A stretch of DNA of 18,106 bases, from NCBI GenBank assembly GCA_036257895.1, contig DATAES010000008.1, positions 1 through 18,106 of the forward strand, read 5' to 3'. The notes beneath the pieces were generated by a model. The model searched no databases. It was given only the letters and a program-made list of their open reading frames with translations, and was not told the DNA's origin. The translations under genes were made by a program, and so were the position numbers. This DNA comes from DATAES01 sp036257895 (GTDB lineage: Bacteria > Actinomycetota > Acidimicrobiia > Acidimicrobiales > JACDCH01). Shown here piece by piece: positions 1 through 7,802 of this stretch (positions are counted from its first letter, which is position 1; each line of letters begins with the position of its first letter).

Positions 1-312
1 CCCGTCGATCTCGGGCGTCTCACATACACCGCATCACCGGCTCAGCGTCGGGCACTGATTGCCCGCGACCGCGGCTGCATCATCCCTGGCTGCAAACGCA
101 GAGCCCGATGGTGCGACGCCCACCATGTTGAGCCCTACCCGAGCGGCCCAACCGACCTGTCGAATCTCGTGCTGCTGTGCAAACGCCACCACAAGCAGGT
201 GCACGCCGGAACCATCCAGCTCCTGCCCGGTGACATGGGCGCCGGTTGGCTCGTCACCCGGCGCGACCGCACACCGCTCCTCCAACGACCGCCGCCGAGC
301 TTGGCGGCATGA
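1..312 (+). CDS. HNH endonuclease, DUF222/13E12-type, C-terminal part (5' truncated by window)
   Basis: The frame is open from base 1 to TGA at 310-312 and gives the last 103 residues of a larger protein. Seen: an HNH nuclease core with zinc ligands C26, C31, C60 and H63 (numbering from the window edge), the motif DAHHVEPY with H41/H42, N55 in DLSNLVLLC, and H64 in the final CKRHH motif. This arrangement is typical of the HNH domain that ends DUF222-containing proteins (the 13E12 repeat family), which are abundant and multicopy in actinobacteria. The N-terminal DUF222 part would lie outside the window. The role of the family is unclear; a mobile-element link is often assumed. The 103-residue tail is complete at its C-terminus and shows no frameshift. 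Confidence is high for the HNH fold and moderate for the DUF222 context. Confidence 0.88.
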   Translation, partial: PVDLGRLTYTASPAQRRALIARDRGCIIPGCKRRARWCDAHHVEPYPSGPTDLSNLVLLCKRHHKQVHAGTIQLLPGDMGAGWLVTRRDRTPLLQRPPPSLAA

Positions 313-328
313 CCGATCGTTCACGCGG

Positions 329-793
329 TCAAGCCGTGACGAGCTGGTCGATGCGTTCGAGCGTGGCGGCCATGTTCTTGCGGGTCTGATTAGCTCCGCG
401 TCGCACGAGCGGTCGGGTGACGGCCGATTCCTGGCTGATGTCCCAGCTCTCGCGCACGACCGTCCCACCCTCGACGGGCTCGAGCTCGTAGCGCCAGATC
501 CGACCACCGAAGTGCGAACCGATCGATCCGGGTCCGGTCGTCTGCCACGCCAGCCGCCGGTTCTCCTCGTACTCGATGACCGTGCTGACCATCGAATACG
601 GAATGCCCCAGTGCATGGACATGCCGAACTGGCTGCCCATCTCCAGCCGTTGCGACTCGCCCTTCGGGTCTCGCACCGTCCCCGACCCATCGATGTCTCG
701 ATGACGGTCTGGATGCACCAGCAACTCGAAGATCGGTTCTGGCGGTGCCTCGATCCGACGCTCCACAGTGACCACATCACGCTCGTCGCTCAT
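329..793 (-). CDS. SRPBCC (START/Bet v1-like) family protein
   Basis: A 154-residue protein starting at ATG 793 (MSDERDVVTVERRIEAPPEP). The frame extends further upstream to 925, but that extension is arginine-rich, not fold-like, and overlaps the divergent methyltransferase. Seen: the usual SRPBCC opening, a beta strand followed by the 'RRIEAPPEPIFELL' helix entry, then alternating strands (FGGRIWRYELEPVEGG) and a long C-terminal helix ending in LERIDQLVTA. Length and pattern match polyketide cyclase/dehydrase-like or CoxG-like members, which form a hydrophobic pocket for a small lipid-like ligand. The ligand and role are not predictable. The gene is convergent with the HNH gene (16 bp between stops) and divergent from the methyltransferase, with 73 bp between the two starts. 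Confidence 0.82.
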   Translation of the reverse strand: MSDERDVVTVERRIEAPPEPIFELLVHPDRHRDIDGSGTVRDPKGESQRLEMGSQFGMSMHWGIPYSMVSTVIEYEENRRLAWQTTGPGSIGSHFGGRIWRYELEPVEGGTVVRESWDISQESAVTRPLVRRGANQTRKNMAATLERIDQLVTA

Positions 794-866
794 GGCCGGA
801 AGTCTCGCGTACGGTCTCGAGCGCCCGTACTGGCGGCAGTTCCGCTGACGCCTACGTTGGGCGACC

Positions 867-1577
867 GTGCCATCGGCCGGCGAGTGGGAACCCGACGCAG
901 AGAACTGGGTCCGGTGGGCGCGCACGCCCGGGCACGACGCGTACTGGTACTACCGCGACGGCTTCTTCGACGAGTTCGTTCCGGGACCGACGGGACGCGC
1001 ACTCGAAGTCGGATGCGGCGAGGGGCGAGTGGCGCGCGATCTCGCAGCGCGGGGTCACCGGGTGACCGCCATCGACACATCGCACACGTTGGTGCGCTAC
1101 GCCAGGGACGAAGACGATCGCGGCCGGTACGCACTCGCCGACAGTGCCGCGTTGCCCTTTCGGAACTGTTGCTTCGACCTCGCAGTCGCCTACAACGCGT
1201 TGCAGGTCGTCGCCGACATGGCGGCAACCGTCGCCGAGATCGCACGGGTTCTCGAACGCGGCGGACATCTGTGCGCATGCATCGCGCATCCGGTGACCGA
1301 CCTCGGACGATTCGACACCCGCGAAAACGGCACAACCTTCACGTTGCGGGACGGCTACTTCGAGAACGCACGGGTCGACGACACCGTGGAGAGCAACGGG
1401 CTCTCGATGACCTTCCGCGGGTGGACGTACTCCGTCGAGGACTACAGCCTCGCGTTCGAAGCCGCTGGTCTGTGGATCGAGGGGTTCCGCGAGCCTCGAC
1501 CCACCGGCGCACCAAGTCGGTACGACCGGTGGCAACACGTGCCGCAGTTCATGTTCATCCGCGCCGTCAAGCCGTGA
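867..1577 (+). CDS. Class I SAM-dependent methyltransferase
   Basis: A 236-residue protein from GTG 867. Seen: the Rossmann-type SAM site, motif I ALEVGCGEGRVA (about residues 45-56), an acidic residue after strand 2 (AIDTS, D70), motif II near D92 (ALADSAALPF) and the post-motif DLAVAYNAL (104-112) followed by ARVLERGGHL, which is typical of Methyltransf_11/25 proteins. The N-terminal segment is rich in tryptophan and tyrosine (WVRWAR, YWYYRDGFF), and the C-terminal half (130-236) probably forms the substrate cap. The acceptor is unknown. A TACGTT hexamer at 853-858, 8 nt before the GTG, could be a -10 element for a nearly leaderless mRNA, but no convincing -35 is seen. The last 11 bases overlap the end of the convergent DUF2784 gene. 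Confidence 0.88.
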   Translation: MPSAGEWEPDAENWVRWARTPGHDAYWYYRDGFFDEFVPGPTGRALEVGCGEGRVARDLAARGHRVTAIDTSHTLVRYARDEDDRGRYALADSAALPFRNCCFDLAVAYNALQVVADMAATVAEIARVLERGGHLCACIAHPVTDLGRFDTRENGTTFTLRDGYFENARVDDTVESNGLSMTFRGWTYSVEDYSLAFEAAGLWIEGFREPRPTGAPSRYDRWQHVPQFMFIRAVKP

Positions 1578-1983
1578 GCCTCGTCGACACTCGTACCCGC
1601 CGCTGGACGGCCAGTCCGAGGTAGGAGGTCAACACGGCCGCGCCGATGAGAAGTTGGACGAGCGTGTCGTGGCCGTGCGGGTACAACCTCCCGGTCAGGT
1701 AGTGATCGATGAAACCGCCGGTGTACGGCTTCTCGCCGCCGCTGCGGCGGAGCGACTGCTCCCAAGTCGTGAGCGGGCATTCGAAGCCGACCGTGATGCT
1801 GACGACGGCGACGGCCACTGCCGCGAGGTGGAACGGAATCACGCGCGGCCATCGCCAGGCCAGGAAGCCGCCGACGGGTATGAAGACGAGGTAGGCGAAG
1901 TGAACAACGACCACGAGATCGGCGAGCAGCCGACTGAGCACCGAACCGCACCGTAGCGATCCGGGCAAAGCGGTGGACACCAC
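1567..1983 (-). CDS. DUF2784 family small membrane protein
   Basis: Up to 138 residues if started at GTG 1983; a GTG at 1939-1941 (VLSRLLADLVVVVHF) gives 124 residues and fits the family's usual start better, so the 5' end is uncertain. Seen: three hydrophobic segments, LADLVVVVHFAYLVFIPVGG, IPFHLAAVAVAVVSITVG and VQLLIGAAVLTSYLGLAV. The family signature is ECPLTTWEQSLRR after the second segment, followed by a GGEKPYTGGFIDHYL loop. DUF2784 proteins are short inner-membrane proteins of unknown function. The 3' end overlaps the convergent methyltransferase by 11 bp. The start region lies head to head with the kinase gene at 2025. Confidence 0.85.
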   Translation of the reverse strand: MVSTALPGSLRCGSVLSRLLADLVVVVHFAYLVFIPVGGFLAWRWPRVIPFHLAAVAVAVVSITVGFECPLTTWEQSLRRSGGEKPYTGGFIDHYLTGRLYPHGHDTLVQLLIGAAVLTSYLGLAVQRRVRVSTRLTA

Positions 1984-2024
1984 CGTGTTTGGAGAGGTGG
2001 GATCTGCGTCCGATGGCGCCGCGT

Positions 2025-2906
2025 ATGCACGACGACGAGATCGATCACGACCTCGGTCTCGTTCGTCGGCTGCTCGAAGCGCAGCGACCGGAATGGGCGG
2101 GCATGCCGATCGAGCCCGTTGTGTCGACCGGGACGGACAATGCTATGTACCGCCTCGGTGACGAGATGGTCGTCCGCCTTCCCCTGAAGCCCCGTGTGGT
2201 CACGTCCGCCGACAAGGAGGACAGGTGGCTGTCCGTACTCGCGCCACAACTGCCATTGCCGATCCCGGTCCCGTTGTACCGAGGCGTGGCGACCGAGATC
2301 TATCCATGGCCGTGGTCGGTGCAGCCGTGGTTCGACGGCTACGACGCGACGACTGCTGATCTCGATCTCCATGTCGCGGCGGGCGACCTTGCGTCTTTCA
2401 TCTCGGCGCTCCAGGCGATCGACGCGCAGGGCGGCCCGAAGCCGGGGAGAGCCAACTTCGGCCGCGGCGTTCCCCTGGCGGAGCGCGACGACCTCACCCG
2501 AGGGTCGATCGAGGCGGCGCACGACCTCGTCGACGTCGAGGCGGTGACGGCAGCGTGGGAGGAAGCGCTACGGGTGCCGGTGTGGGACCGACCTCCCGTC
2601 TGGGTCCACGGCGACCTCGCCGCCGGCAATCTCGTGGTGCGCGACGGACGGCTGAGCGCGGTCATCGACTGGGGCGGCCTCGGCATCGGCGATCCTGCCG
2701 TCGACTTGATCGTGGCCTGGGAGCTGTTCGACGGCGAATCACGCGAGATCCTCCGTTCCGTGCTCGGCGTGGACGACGCGACATGGGCGCGGGGCCGGGG
2801 ATGGGCGCTGTCGACTGCGATCGTCGCATTGCCGTACTACCAGCACACGAACGCGTTCATGGCCGCGCAAGCCAGACACAAGCTCGCCGTCGTCCTGAAC
2901 CAGTAG
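2025..2906 (+). CDS. Aminoglycoside phosphotransferase (APH) family kinase
   Basis: A 293-residue protein. ATG 2025 (MHDDEIDHDLGLVRRLLEAQ) is chosen because family members characteristically begin with an M-H-x-D-E-like segment; the frame is open to TTG 1989, and ATG 2013 is also possible. Seen: the N-lobe with TGTDNAMYRLGDEMVVRLP, the catalytic loop VWVHGDLAAGNLVV (H195, D197) and the metal-binding IDWGGLGIGDPAVDL (D215). These are the APH/choline-kinase-like motifs. The closest type in memory is the chromosomal actinobacterial family annotated as aminoglycoside phosphotransferase, which more probably phosphorylates small metabolites or other antibiotics. Resistance to any drug is not established by sequence alone. 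The stop is immediately adjacent to the stop of the convergent DinB gene, with no intergenic bases. Confidence 0.88.
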   Translation: MHDDEIDHDLGLVRRLLEAQRPEWAGMPIEPVVSTGTDNAMYRLGDEMVVRLPLKPRVVTSADKEDRWLSVLAPQLPLPIPVPLYRGVATEIYPWPWSVQPWFDGYDATTADLDLHVAAGDLASFISALQAIDAQGGPKPGRANFGRGVPLAERDDLTRGSIEAAHDLVDVEAVTAAWEEALRVPVWDRPPVWVHGDLAAGNLVVRDGRLSAVIDWGGLGIGDPAVDLIVAWELFDGESREILRSVLGVDDATWARGRGWALSTAIVALPYYQHTNAFMAAQARHKLAVVLNQ

Positions 2907-3392
2907 TCACTCTCCCGTCTTGCCGTCGAGCATCTCGCGCGTCGCGTCTGCATGACCGGCGTGGCGCGCGGTCTCGTTGATGAGGTGCAGGAGAATCCAA
3001 TGAAGATCGTGGCCTTCGCCCCATCCGTCGGGATCGGACACCGTCGCGAGTTCCATGCTGCGAGCGGCCGCGTCGGTCACGATCGCTCGCCGACGGTACG
3101 CGTCGGTCGCCGCCGCGACGGTGAGCTCGGGGCCAGGCCGGAACTCGTCCTCGTTGCGACTCACGTCGACGCCTGCGAAGCCGCCCTCGATCCACCGCCA
3201 CTCGACGCGCGTCAGGTGGTTGACGATGCCGATGAGCGGAATGAGCTTCCCATCTGGTGTCCAACGAGCCTGCTCTTCATCGAGACCGTCGATGTTGCGC
3301 AGCACCGCACCCCGCAGGTACTCGAGCCACTGCAACAGCAGCTCTCGCTCGTCGTTCGAACCGGCAGGAAAGTCCAACGGGACGTCGATCAC
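2907..3392 (-). CDS. DinB/DUF664 family protein (putative metal-dependent enzyme)
   Basis: A 161-residue protein from GTG 3392 (VIDVPLDFPAGSNDERELLL). The frame runs further upstream but would enter the SDR gene, whose stop is at 3419, so the GTG 26 bases downstream of that stop is the natural start. Seen: a four-helix-bundle pattern with the DinB-type metal triad H59 (IVNHLTRVEWRW), H144 and H147 (ETARHAGHADATREML), plus GLDEEQARWTPDGK, characteristic of DUF664. Family members include mycothiol- or bacillithiol-dependent transferases, but most are uncharacterised. Mycothiol dependence would suit an actinobacterium, though no residue here proves it. It is probably co-transcribed with the SDR upstream. 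Confidence 0.87.
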   Translation of the reverse strand: MIDVPLDFPAGSNDERELLLQWLEYLRGAVLRNIDGLDEEQARWTPDGKLIPLIGIVNHLTRVEWRWIEGGFAGVDVSRNEDEFRPGPELTVAAATDAYRRRAIVTDAAARSMELATVSDPDGWGEGHDLHWILLHLINETARHAGHADATREMLDGKTGE

Positions 3393-3418
3393 TGCGGCAC
3401 GGTAATGCCGGGCTCGGG

Positions 3419-4357
3419 CTATCCATCCATCGCCGCGATCTCCGGCCAGATGTCGGGCTGCGAACCGTCCACGTCGGTGAAGCCGTATTCGTGCGCGAGC
3501 TGGCCCGAAGTGACCGACGCTTGGTTCCATCGAGCGCGACCTGCGTCAGCAGCCATGGCGGCGACGGCGCGTCCCACGTAGCGGGGCGACTCGGACGACG
3601 CGAAGTCGGACGGTGCGACCGGCAGGCCGCGCTCGCCTCTCGAGGGATCCACCGCGTCACGCCAGTTGTCCTCGTCGACCTGGAAGGCCTCGAGCATCAT
3701 CTCCGACCGCAGGAAGCCGGGCGTGATCGCGACGGCAGTCCCACCATGCGGCGCCAACTCGTGGCCCTGGGAGAACGCGAGCCGGTTCACCGAGACCTTC
3801 GCCAAGTCGTAGAACACGGATATCCGGTAGTGCGACGAGTTGTAGTCGTTGGTGCCGTCGGTGACCTCGACCAATAGTCCCCCCGGCTCACGGATCACCA
3901 GTCCGAGCAGATGGTGTGACGTGATGAGGTGGGTGTCGATCGCCAGCCGCAGGATGCGAAGGCCGGTGTCGAGATCGTGCTCCCAGATTGGCGTGTTCCA
4001 CTGCGGTGGGGCGCCCTTCAGGAGCTCGGCGCCCCAGATGTCGTTGACGAGCACATCGATGTGGCCGTACTCGTCGCGCAACTGCGTGGCCAGCTGCTCG
4101 ACCTGCGCAGGATCGAGGTGGTCGACCTGCTTCGCGATGCCCGTGCCGCCCAGCGTCGTGACGAGCTGCGCCGTCTCGTCGATGGTCTCGGGCCTGTCGT
4201 ACTCGGATCGCTGCGTCGCGGTCGTGCGGCCGGTGCAGATGACGGTTGCTCCCGCTTCGCCGAGGGCTGCCGCGATCCCCCGCCCCGCGCCACGCGTCGC
4301 TCCTGCTACAACCGCGACTCGTCCACGAAGCGCGTCGCCGTCGGGAGACCAGACCAT
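3419..4357 (-). CDS. Short-chain dehydrogenase/reductase (SDR), DHRS1-like
   Basis: A 312-residue protein from ATG 4357. Seen: the dinucleotide site VAGATRGAGRGIA (G19, G23, G25), an arginine after strand 2 (CTGRTT) that favours NADP(H), VDHLDP around residue 80, NDIWG (105-109) in place of the usual NNAG, and YDLAK (Y183, K187) as the YxxxK motif. The region where the catalytic serine normally sits, about 13 residues before the tyrosine, reads TDGTND and has no serine at that exact position. This VTDG-type sequence is what I remember of DHRS1-like bacterial SDRs. The C-terminal 60 residues are longer than in classical SDRs. The substrate is unknown. The start is only 14 bp from the divergent NTF2-like gene, so the two may share a control region. 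Confidence 0.88.
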   Translation of the reverse strand: MVWSPDGDALRGRVAVVAGATRGAGRGIAAALGEAGATVICTGRTTATQRSEYDRPETIDETAQLVTTLGGTGIAKQVDHLDPAQVEQLATQLRDEYGHIDVLVNDIWGAELLKGAPPQWNTPIWEHDLDTGLRILRLAIDTHLITSHHLLGLVIREPGGLLVEVTDGTNDYNSSHYRISVFYDLAKVSVNRLAFSQGHELAPHGGTAVAITPGFLRSEMMLEAFQVDEDNWRDAVDPSRGERGLPVAPSDFASSESPRYVGRAVAAMAADAGRARWNQASVTSGQLAHEYGFTDVDGSQPDIWPEIAAMDG

Positions 4358-4371
4358 GGAGTCATGCTGTC

Positions 4372-4812
4372 ATGCGCCAGCCATCGGGTGACCGGGCGGC
4401 GGCGGAGCTCGAGATCCGCAACGTCCTCGCGCAGCTCGCGCACCTCGCGGACTCCGGCGACATCGACGAGTACACGAGCCTGCTGACGGACGACGTCGTC
4501 TGGGCGATGCCGGCGAACCCGTCGATCGGTCTCGCTTCATCGGAACGCCGCGGACACGACGAGATCGCTGCAGGCCAGCGTGAGCGCATGGACGCCGGAC
4601 ACCAAGGTCCGGGCTCGAACACCATGCACACCATCTCGACGATCTCGATCGCCTTCGACGGCGACGACAGTGCAACCTCGCACTCGACGTTCGCCTACTG
4701 GGGGGACACGGTGACGGCACCAGTCGTCCGGTCGCTGGGTCGGTATGTCGACACGTTCCGGCGGACGGACAGCGGGTGGAGGCTCGCACGCCGAGAGATC
4801 ATCTTCGGCTGA
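4372..4812 (+). CDS. NTF2-like / SnoaL-type small protein
   Basis: A 146-residue protein from ATG 4372 (MRQPSGDRAAAELEIRNVLA). The frame is open earlier, but that would run through the divergent SDR start. Seen: a first amphipathic helix pair, then IDEYTSLLTDDVVWAMP, the signature of SnoaL_4-like NTF2 folds, a central strand region, and a final YVDTFRRTDSGWRLARREI strand pair. NTF2-like folds hold a hydrophobic pocket and serve as isomerases, dehydratases, hydrolases or small non-catalytic subunits. The TGA overlaps the CoA-transferase start (TGATG, 1 nt), which suggests translational coupling and a shared pathway. It may act on, or bind, the same acyl-CoA or aromatic/alicyclic intermediate; that is inference. 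Confidence 0.85.
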   Translation: MRQPSGDRAAAELEIRNVLAQLAHLADSGDIDEYTSLLTDDVVWAMPANPSIGLASSERRGHDEIAAGQRERMDAGHQGPGSNTMHTISTISIAFDGDDSATSHSTFAYWGDTVTAPVVRSLGRYVDTFRRTDSGWRLARREIIFG

Positions 4813-7049
4813 TGGCCGACCAGCGTTCGATCCTGCGGGGTGTCCAAGTTCTGGAACGGACCTCTGGTGTCGCGGGCGGTTATTGCGGCAAGGTCTTGAG
4901 CGACGCGGGCGCCACCGTCACTCGGGTCCTTGCCCCGGACCGCGACCCGCTCGGTGGCCTGCGGAGCGAGCCACTGTTCGAGTACCTGCACGCGTCGAAG
5001 TCCGAAGTTGCCGCGGCGCACGCCGACGACGCGGCCGCCGACATCGTGCTCGTCGATGGCGCGACCACGCCCTCGACGCTGAACCAGATCGTGGTGTCGA
5101 TCACGCCGTTCGGCCTCGACGGGCCGTGGGTCGACCGTCCCGCGACCGAGTTCACGTTGCAAGCAGCCGGAGGATCGATCGGGTTCCGTGGCCTGCCCGA
5201 CCAAGAGCCCCTTGCAGCTGGCGGACGGATCGGCGAGTGGATGACCGGCACCTACGCGGCGCTGGCCGCGCTGGCCGCGCTGTACCGCGTTCGCGTCGGC
5301 GGCGAAGGTGAGATCGTCGACGTGGCGATGCTCGACTGCGTCGCCGCGACGATGGCCATCGTGCCGTCGGTGTACGCATCCTTCTTCGGATGGCAGCCGA
5401 TGACCGGCACTGGTCGCACGATCGAGATTCCCTCGGTCGAACCGACGGCCGACGGCTACGTCGTGTTCACCACGAACAGTGCGCAGCAGTACACCGACTT
5501 CTGCGTATTGATCGGTCATCCCGAACTGCTCGACGACCGCAAGTTGAGCCGTCCGCACGATCGCTTCGTGCGCCGCGACGAGTTCGAAGCGCTCGTGCAC
5601 GACTTCACCGCAGAACGGACGTCGGCCGAGGTGCTCGAACAGGCGTCGCTGTTCCGCATCCCGAGCGGCCCGGTGCTGAACGGCGCGACCATCCCGACCT
5701 TCACCCAGTTCGTCGAGCGCGGTGTGTTCGAGCCCAGTGAGTCGGGACGGTTCGTGCAACCGCGGGTGCCGTTCCGCATCACCGGCGAGCCGGGCGAGCC
5801 GCCTCACGAGAGCACCTCCGACGGGCCGTTGCCGCTGTCGGGCATCCGCATCGTGGACTGCACGGCATGGTGGGCCGGCCCCTCGGCGGCCGCCGCGCTC
5901 GCCTGCCTCGGCGCGGACGTGATCAAGGTGGAGTCGATCACCCGGCCCGATCTCATGCGCTACGCGGCTGCTCGGCCGCCGACCACCGACGAGTGGTGGG
6001 AATGGAGCCCGCTCTTCCACACCGGCAATGCCGGCAAGCGGGCGATCACCGTCGACCTCACGCGACCCGAGGGCATCGCGGTGTTCGAGCGACTGATCGC
6101 CACCGCAGACGTTCTCGTCGAGAACTACACGCCGCGCGTCATGGAGCAGTTCGGGCTTGGCTGGGAGCGCATCCACGAGATCAATCCCGACCTGATCATG
6201 ACGCGGATGCCGGCATTCGGTCTCGACGGTCCATGGCGTGACAACACCGGTTTCGCGCAGACCATGGAGTGTGTCTCCGGTATGGCATGGCTCACGGGCT
6301 TCGCGGACGGTCCGCCCGTGCTGGTGCGCGGTGCGTGCGATCCCCTGGCGGGCATGCACGCCGTCATCGCCACGTTGCTCGCACTCGTGGACCGTCATGC
6401 GAGTGGCGGTGGTCGGCACATCGAAGCCACGATGGTCGAAGCGGCGCTGAACGCGTCAGCGGAGCAGGTGCTCGAGTACTCGGCCACCGGCACGATCCTG
6501 ACTCGCGACGGCAATCGATCGCGCCACGCCGCGCCACAGGGCGTCTATCCCTGCGCCGGCGAAGACACCTGGGTCGCGATCGCAGTCGAGACCGACGCGC
6601 AGTGGCACTCAGTCACGAAGGTGCTCGCCGCTCCGCCGTGGACCCGCGACGAGACACTTCATACCCACGAAGGAAGAACAGCGGCGCACGACCTCATCGA
6701 CGAGCACCTGCGCGAGTGGACCTCGGGCCACTCCGCGACCGAGGTGGCGGACGTGTTGTGTGCCGCAGGTGTGCCGGCCGCAGAGGTCATCGCCTCGCGC
6801 GACGTCGTACACAACGCACAGCTCCGACATCGCGGCTTGTTCGAACTACAGCCCCATCGCGTCACGGGAGAGCACGAGCTGCCCGCCATGCCGTTCCGGT
6901 TCAGCCGTGTCGATCATTGGCTGCAGGGTCCAGCACCCACGATCGGCCAGCACAACGACGAGGTCTTGACCGAGCTCGGCCTCAGCCCTGCCGAGATCGC
7001 CGCGCTGCGCGAAGCGGGCGTGGTCGGCGAGCGCCCGACCGGCCTTTGA
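4812..7049 (+). CDS. Tandem two-domain family III (CaiB/BaiF) CoA-transferase
   Basis: A 745-residue protein starting at the ATG that overlaps the preceding stop (TGATG at 4810-4814). Typical family III enzymes have about 400 residues; this is two copies joined. Domain 1 (about 1-335) has GVQVLERTSGVAGGYCGKVL and a GEGEIVDVAMLDCV motif with the presumed catalytic Asp at D175, but lacks the N-G-KR-I-x-DL block and is about 60 residues short. Domain 2 (about 338-745) is full length (GNAGKRAITVDLTRPEG, LVENYTPRVMEQFGLGW), but the equivalent residue is Glu (E543 in EATMVEAAL). Family III enzymes move CoA between carboxylic acids through an aspartyl-CoA thioester and work as interlocked dimers, so a tandem fusion could form a pseudo-dimer. 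The start of the convergent operon's last gene region lies 12 bp beyond the stop. Confidence 0.9.
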   Translation: MADQRSILRGVQVLERTSGVAGGYCGKVLSDAGATVTRVLAPDRDPLGGLRSEPLFEYLHASKSEVAAAHADDAAADIVLVDGATTPSTLNQIVVSITPFGLDGPWVDRPATEFTLQAAGGSIGFRGLPDQEPLAAGGRIGEWMTGTYAALAALAALYRVRVGGEGEIVDVAMLDCVAATMAIVPSVYASFFGWQPMTGTGRTIEIPSVEPTADGYVVFTTNSAQQYTDFCVLIGHPELLDDRKLSRPHDRFVRRDEFEALVHDFTAERTSAEVLEQASLFRIPSGPVLNGATIPTFTQFVERGVFEPSESGRFVQPRVPFRITGEPGEPPHESTSDGPLPLSGIRIVDCTAWWAGPSAAAALACLGADVIKVESITRPDLMRYAAARPPTTDEWWEWSPLFHTGNAGKRAITVDLTRPEGIAVFERLIATADVLVENYTPRVMEQFGLGWERIHEINPDLIMTRMPAFGLDGPWRDNTGFAQTMECVSGMAWLTGFADGPPVLVRGACDPLAGMHAVIATLLALVDRHASGGGRHIEATMVEAALNASAEQVLEYSATGTILTRDGNRSRHAAPQGVYPCAGEDTWVAIAVETDAQWHSVTKVLAAPPWTRDETLHTHEGRTAAHDLIDEHLREWTSGHSATEVADVLCAAGVPAAEVIASRDVVHNAQLRHRGLFELQPHRVTGEHELPAMPFRFSRVDHWLQGPAPTIGQHNDEVLTELGLSPAEIAALREAGVVGERPTGL

Positions 7050-7061
7050 CTGGGCTTCGTT

Positions 7062-7802
7062 TCAGATCTCGTCGAGCGGACGCCGGTCCTCGACCGAAGG
7101 CTGGCGTCCGATCCGTAGCGGGGCGAGAGGGGCATCGATCATGAGGGTGCGGCGAAAGGCGGCGCCGAACTCGGTCAGGGCGGTGCGCCAGGGTTCCATC
7201 GCACCCTTCGCCGTCCATCCCTGCTCGTAGGCGACCCACGCCGGCCAATCCGGGAACGACCAGATGGCGATGCACTCCCGATCGTCGGCCATCGCGACGC
7301 GGAACGCGCCGAGCAGGTCGACGTCGAGCGCGGCCGCGGTCGGGCGTCCAATGGCCTGGATCGCATCGAGCAGTTCGACGCTCGCGCCCGGCGCGGCGGT
7401 GATGATCTCGTGTGCATAGAACGCACCACCCGCACCCGCGGCAACGAGCTCGTCGATGGTCGGAGCCGTCGGCGCCGGCTCGAGAATGCGATCGAATCCG
7501 CCGCTACGAAAGCCCGCAGCAGTACTCCACCACTCCGCGAGTGACGGGTCCTGCATCGCCGGATGCGACAGCTCGTGCTCGAGGTTCGCGGCGAGACCGT
7601 CCCAGCCATCGAGCTCCCACATGTTGACCACTTCGGGCCAGCGACCGGTCGAGCCGACCGTTCCCCACACGCCGTAGCAGAGCTGGTTGCGTTCCTCGCG
7701 GCCGATCGGACACCAGTTGGCCGTCATGTGGTGCATGTACTTGGCGCGGTTGGACCCGATGATGTCGATCAGCTCGTGGATGTAGATCTTCGTGTTCGCC
7801 AT
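7062..7802 (-). CDS. NIPSNAP-like / dimeric alpha-beta barrel protein of unknown function
   Basis: A 246-residue protein from ATG 7802 (MANTKIYIHELIDIIGSNRA), overlapping the ligase stop by 1 nt as TGATG; a GTG one codon upstream is also possible. Seen: an N-terminal half with NRAKYMHHMTANW, YGVWGTVGSTGRWPEV and MWELDGWDGL, and a C-terminal half with another ferredoxin-like stretch (AIWSFPDWPAWVAYEQGW). The pattern suggests two stacked Dabb/NIPSNAP-like units, but the family link is from general appearance only. I do not recognise a defined enzyme. The position as last gene of the acyl-CoA operon, coupled to the ligase, suggests a role in the same catabolic route. The NIPSNAP label could be wrong; the gene itself is well supported by overlap and codon pattern. 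Confidence 0.72.
   Translation of the reverse strand: MANTKIYIHELIDIIGSNRAKYMHHMTANWCPIGREERNQLCYGVWGTVGSTGRWPEVVNMWELDGWDGLAANLEHELSHPAMQDPSLAEWWSTAAGFRSGGFDRILEPAPTAPTIDELVAAGAGGAFYAHEIITAAPGASVELLDAIQAIGRPTAAALDVDLLGAFRVAMADDRECIAIWSFPDWPAWVAYEQGWTAKGAMEPWRTALTEFGAAFRRTLMIDAPLAPLRIGRQPSVEDRRPLDEI

Noticed and set aside
59..1624. A 521-residue plus-strand open frame
   Set aside because: It runs antisense through the SRPBCC gene and out of frame across the methyltransferase; its translation is arginine-rich with no domain pattern. A GC-rich shadow frame.
4695..6419. A 574-residue minus-strand open frame
   Set aside because: Antisense to the two-domain CoA-transferase, whose motifs are clear; composition (H, R, D rich) is that of a shadow frame.
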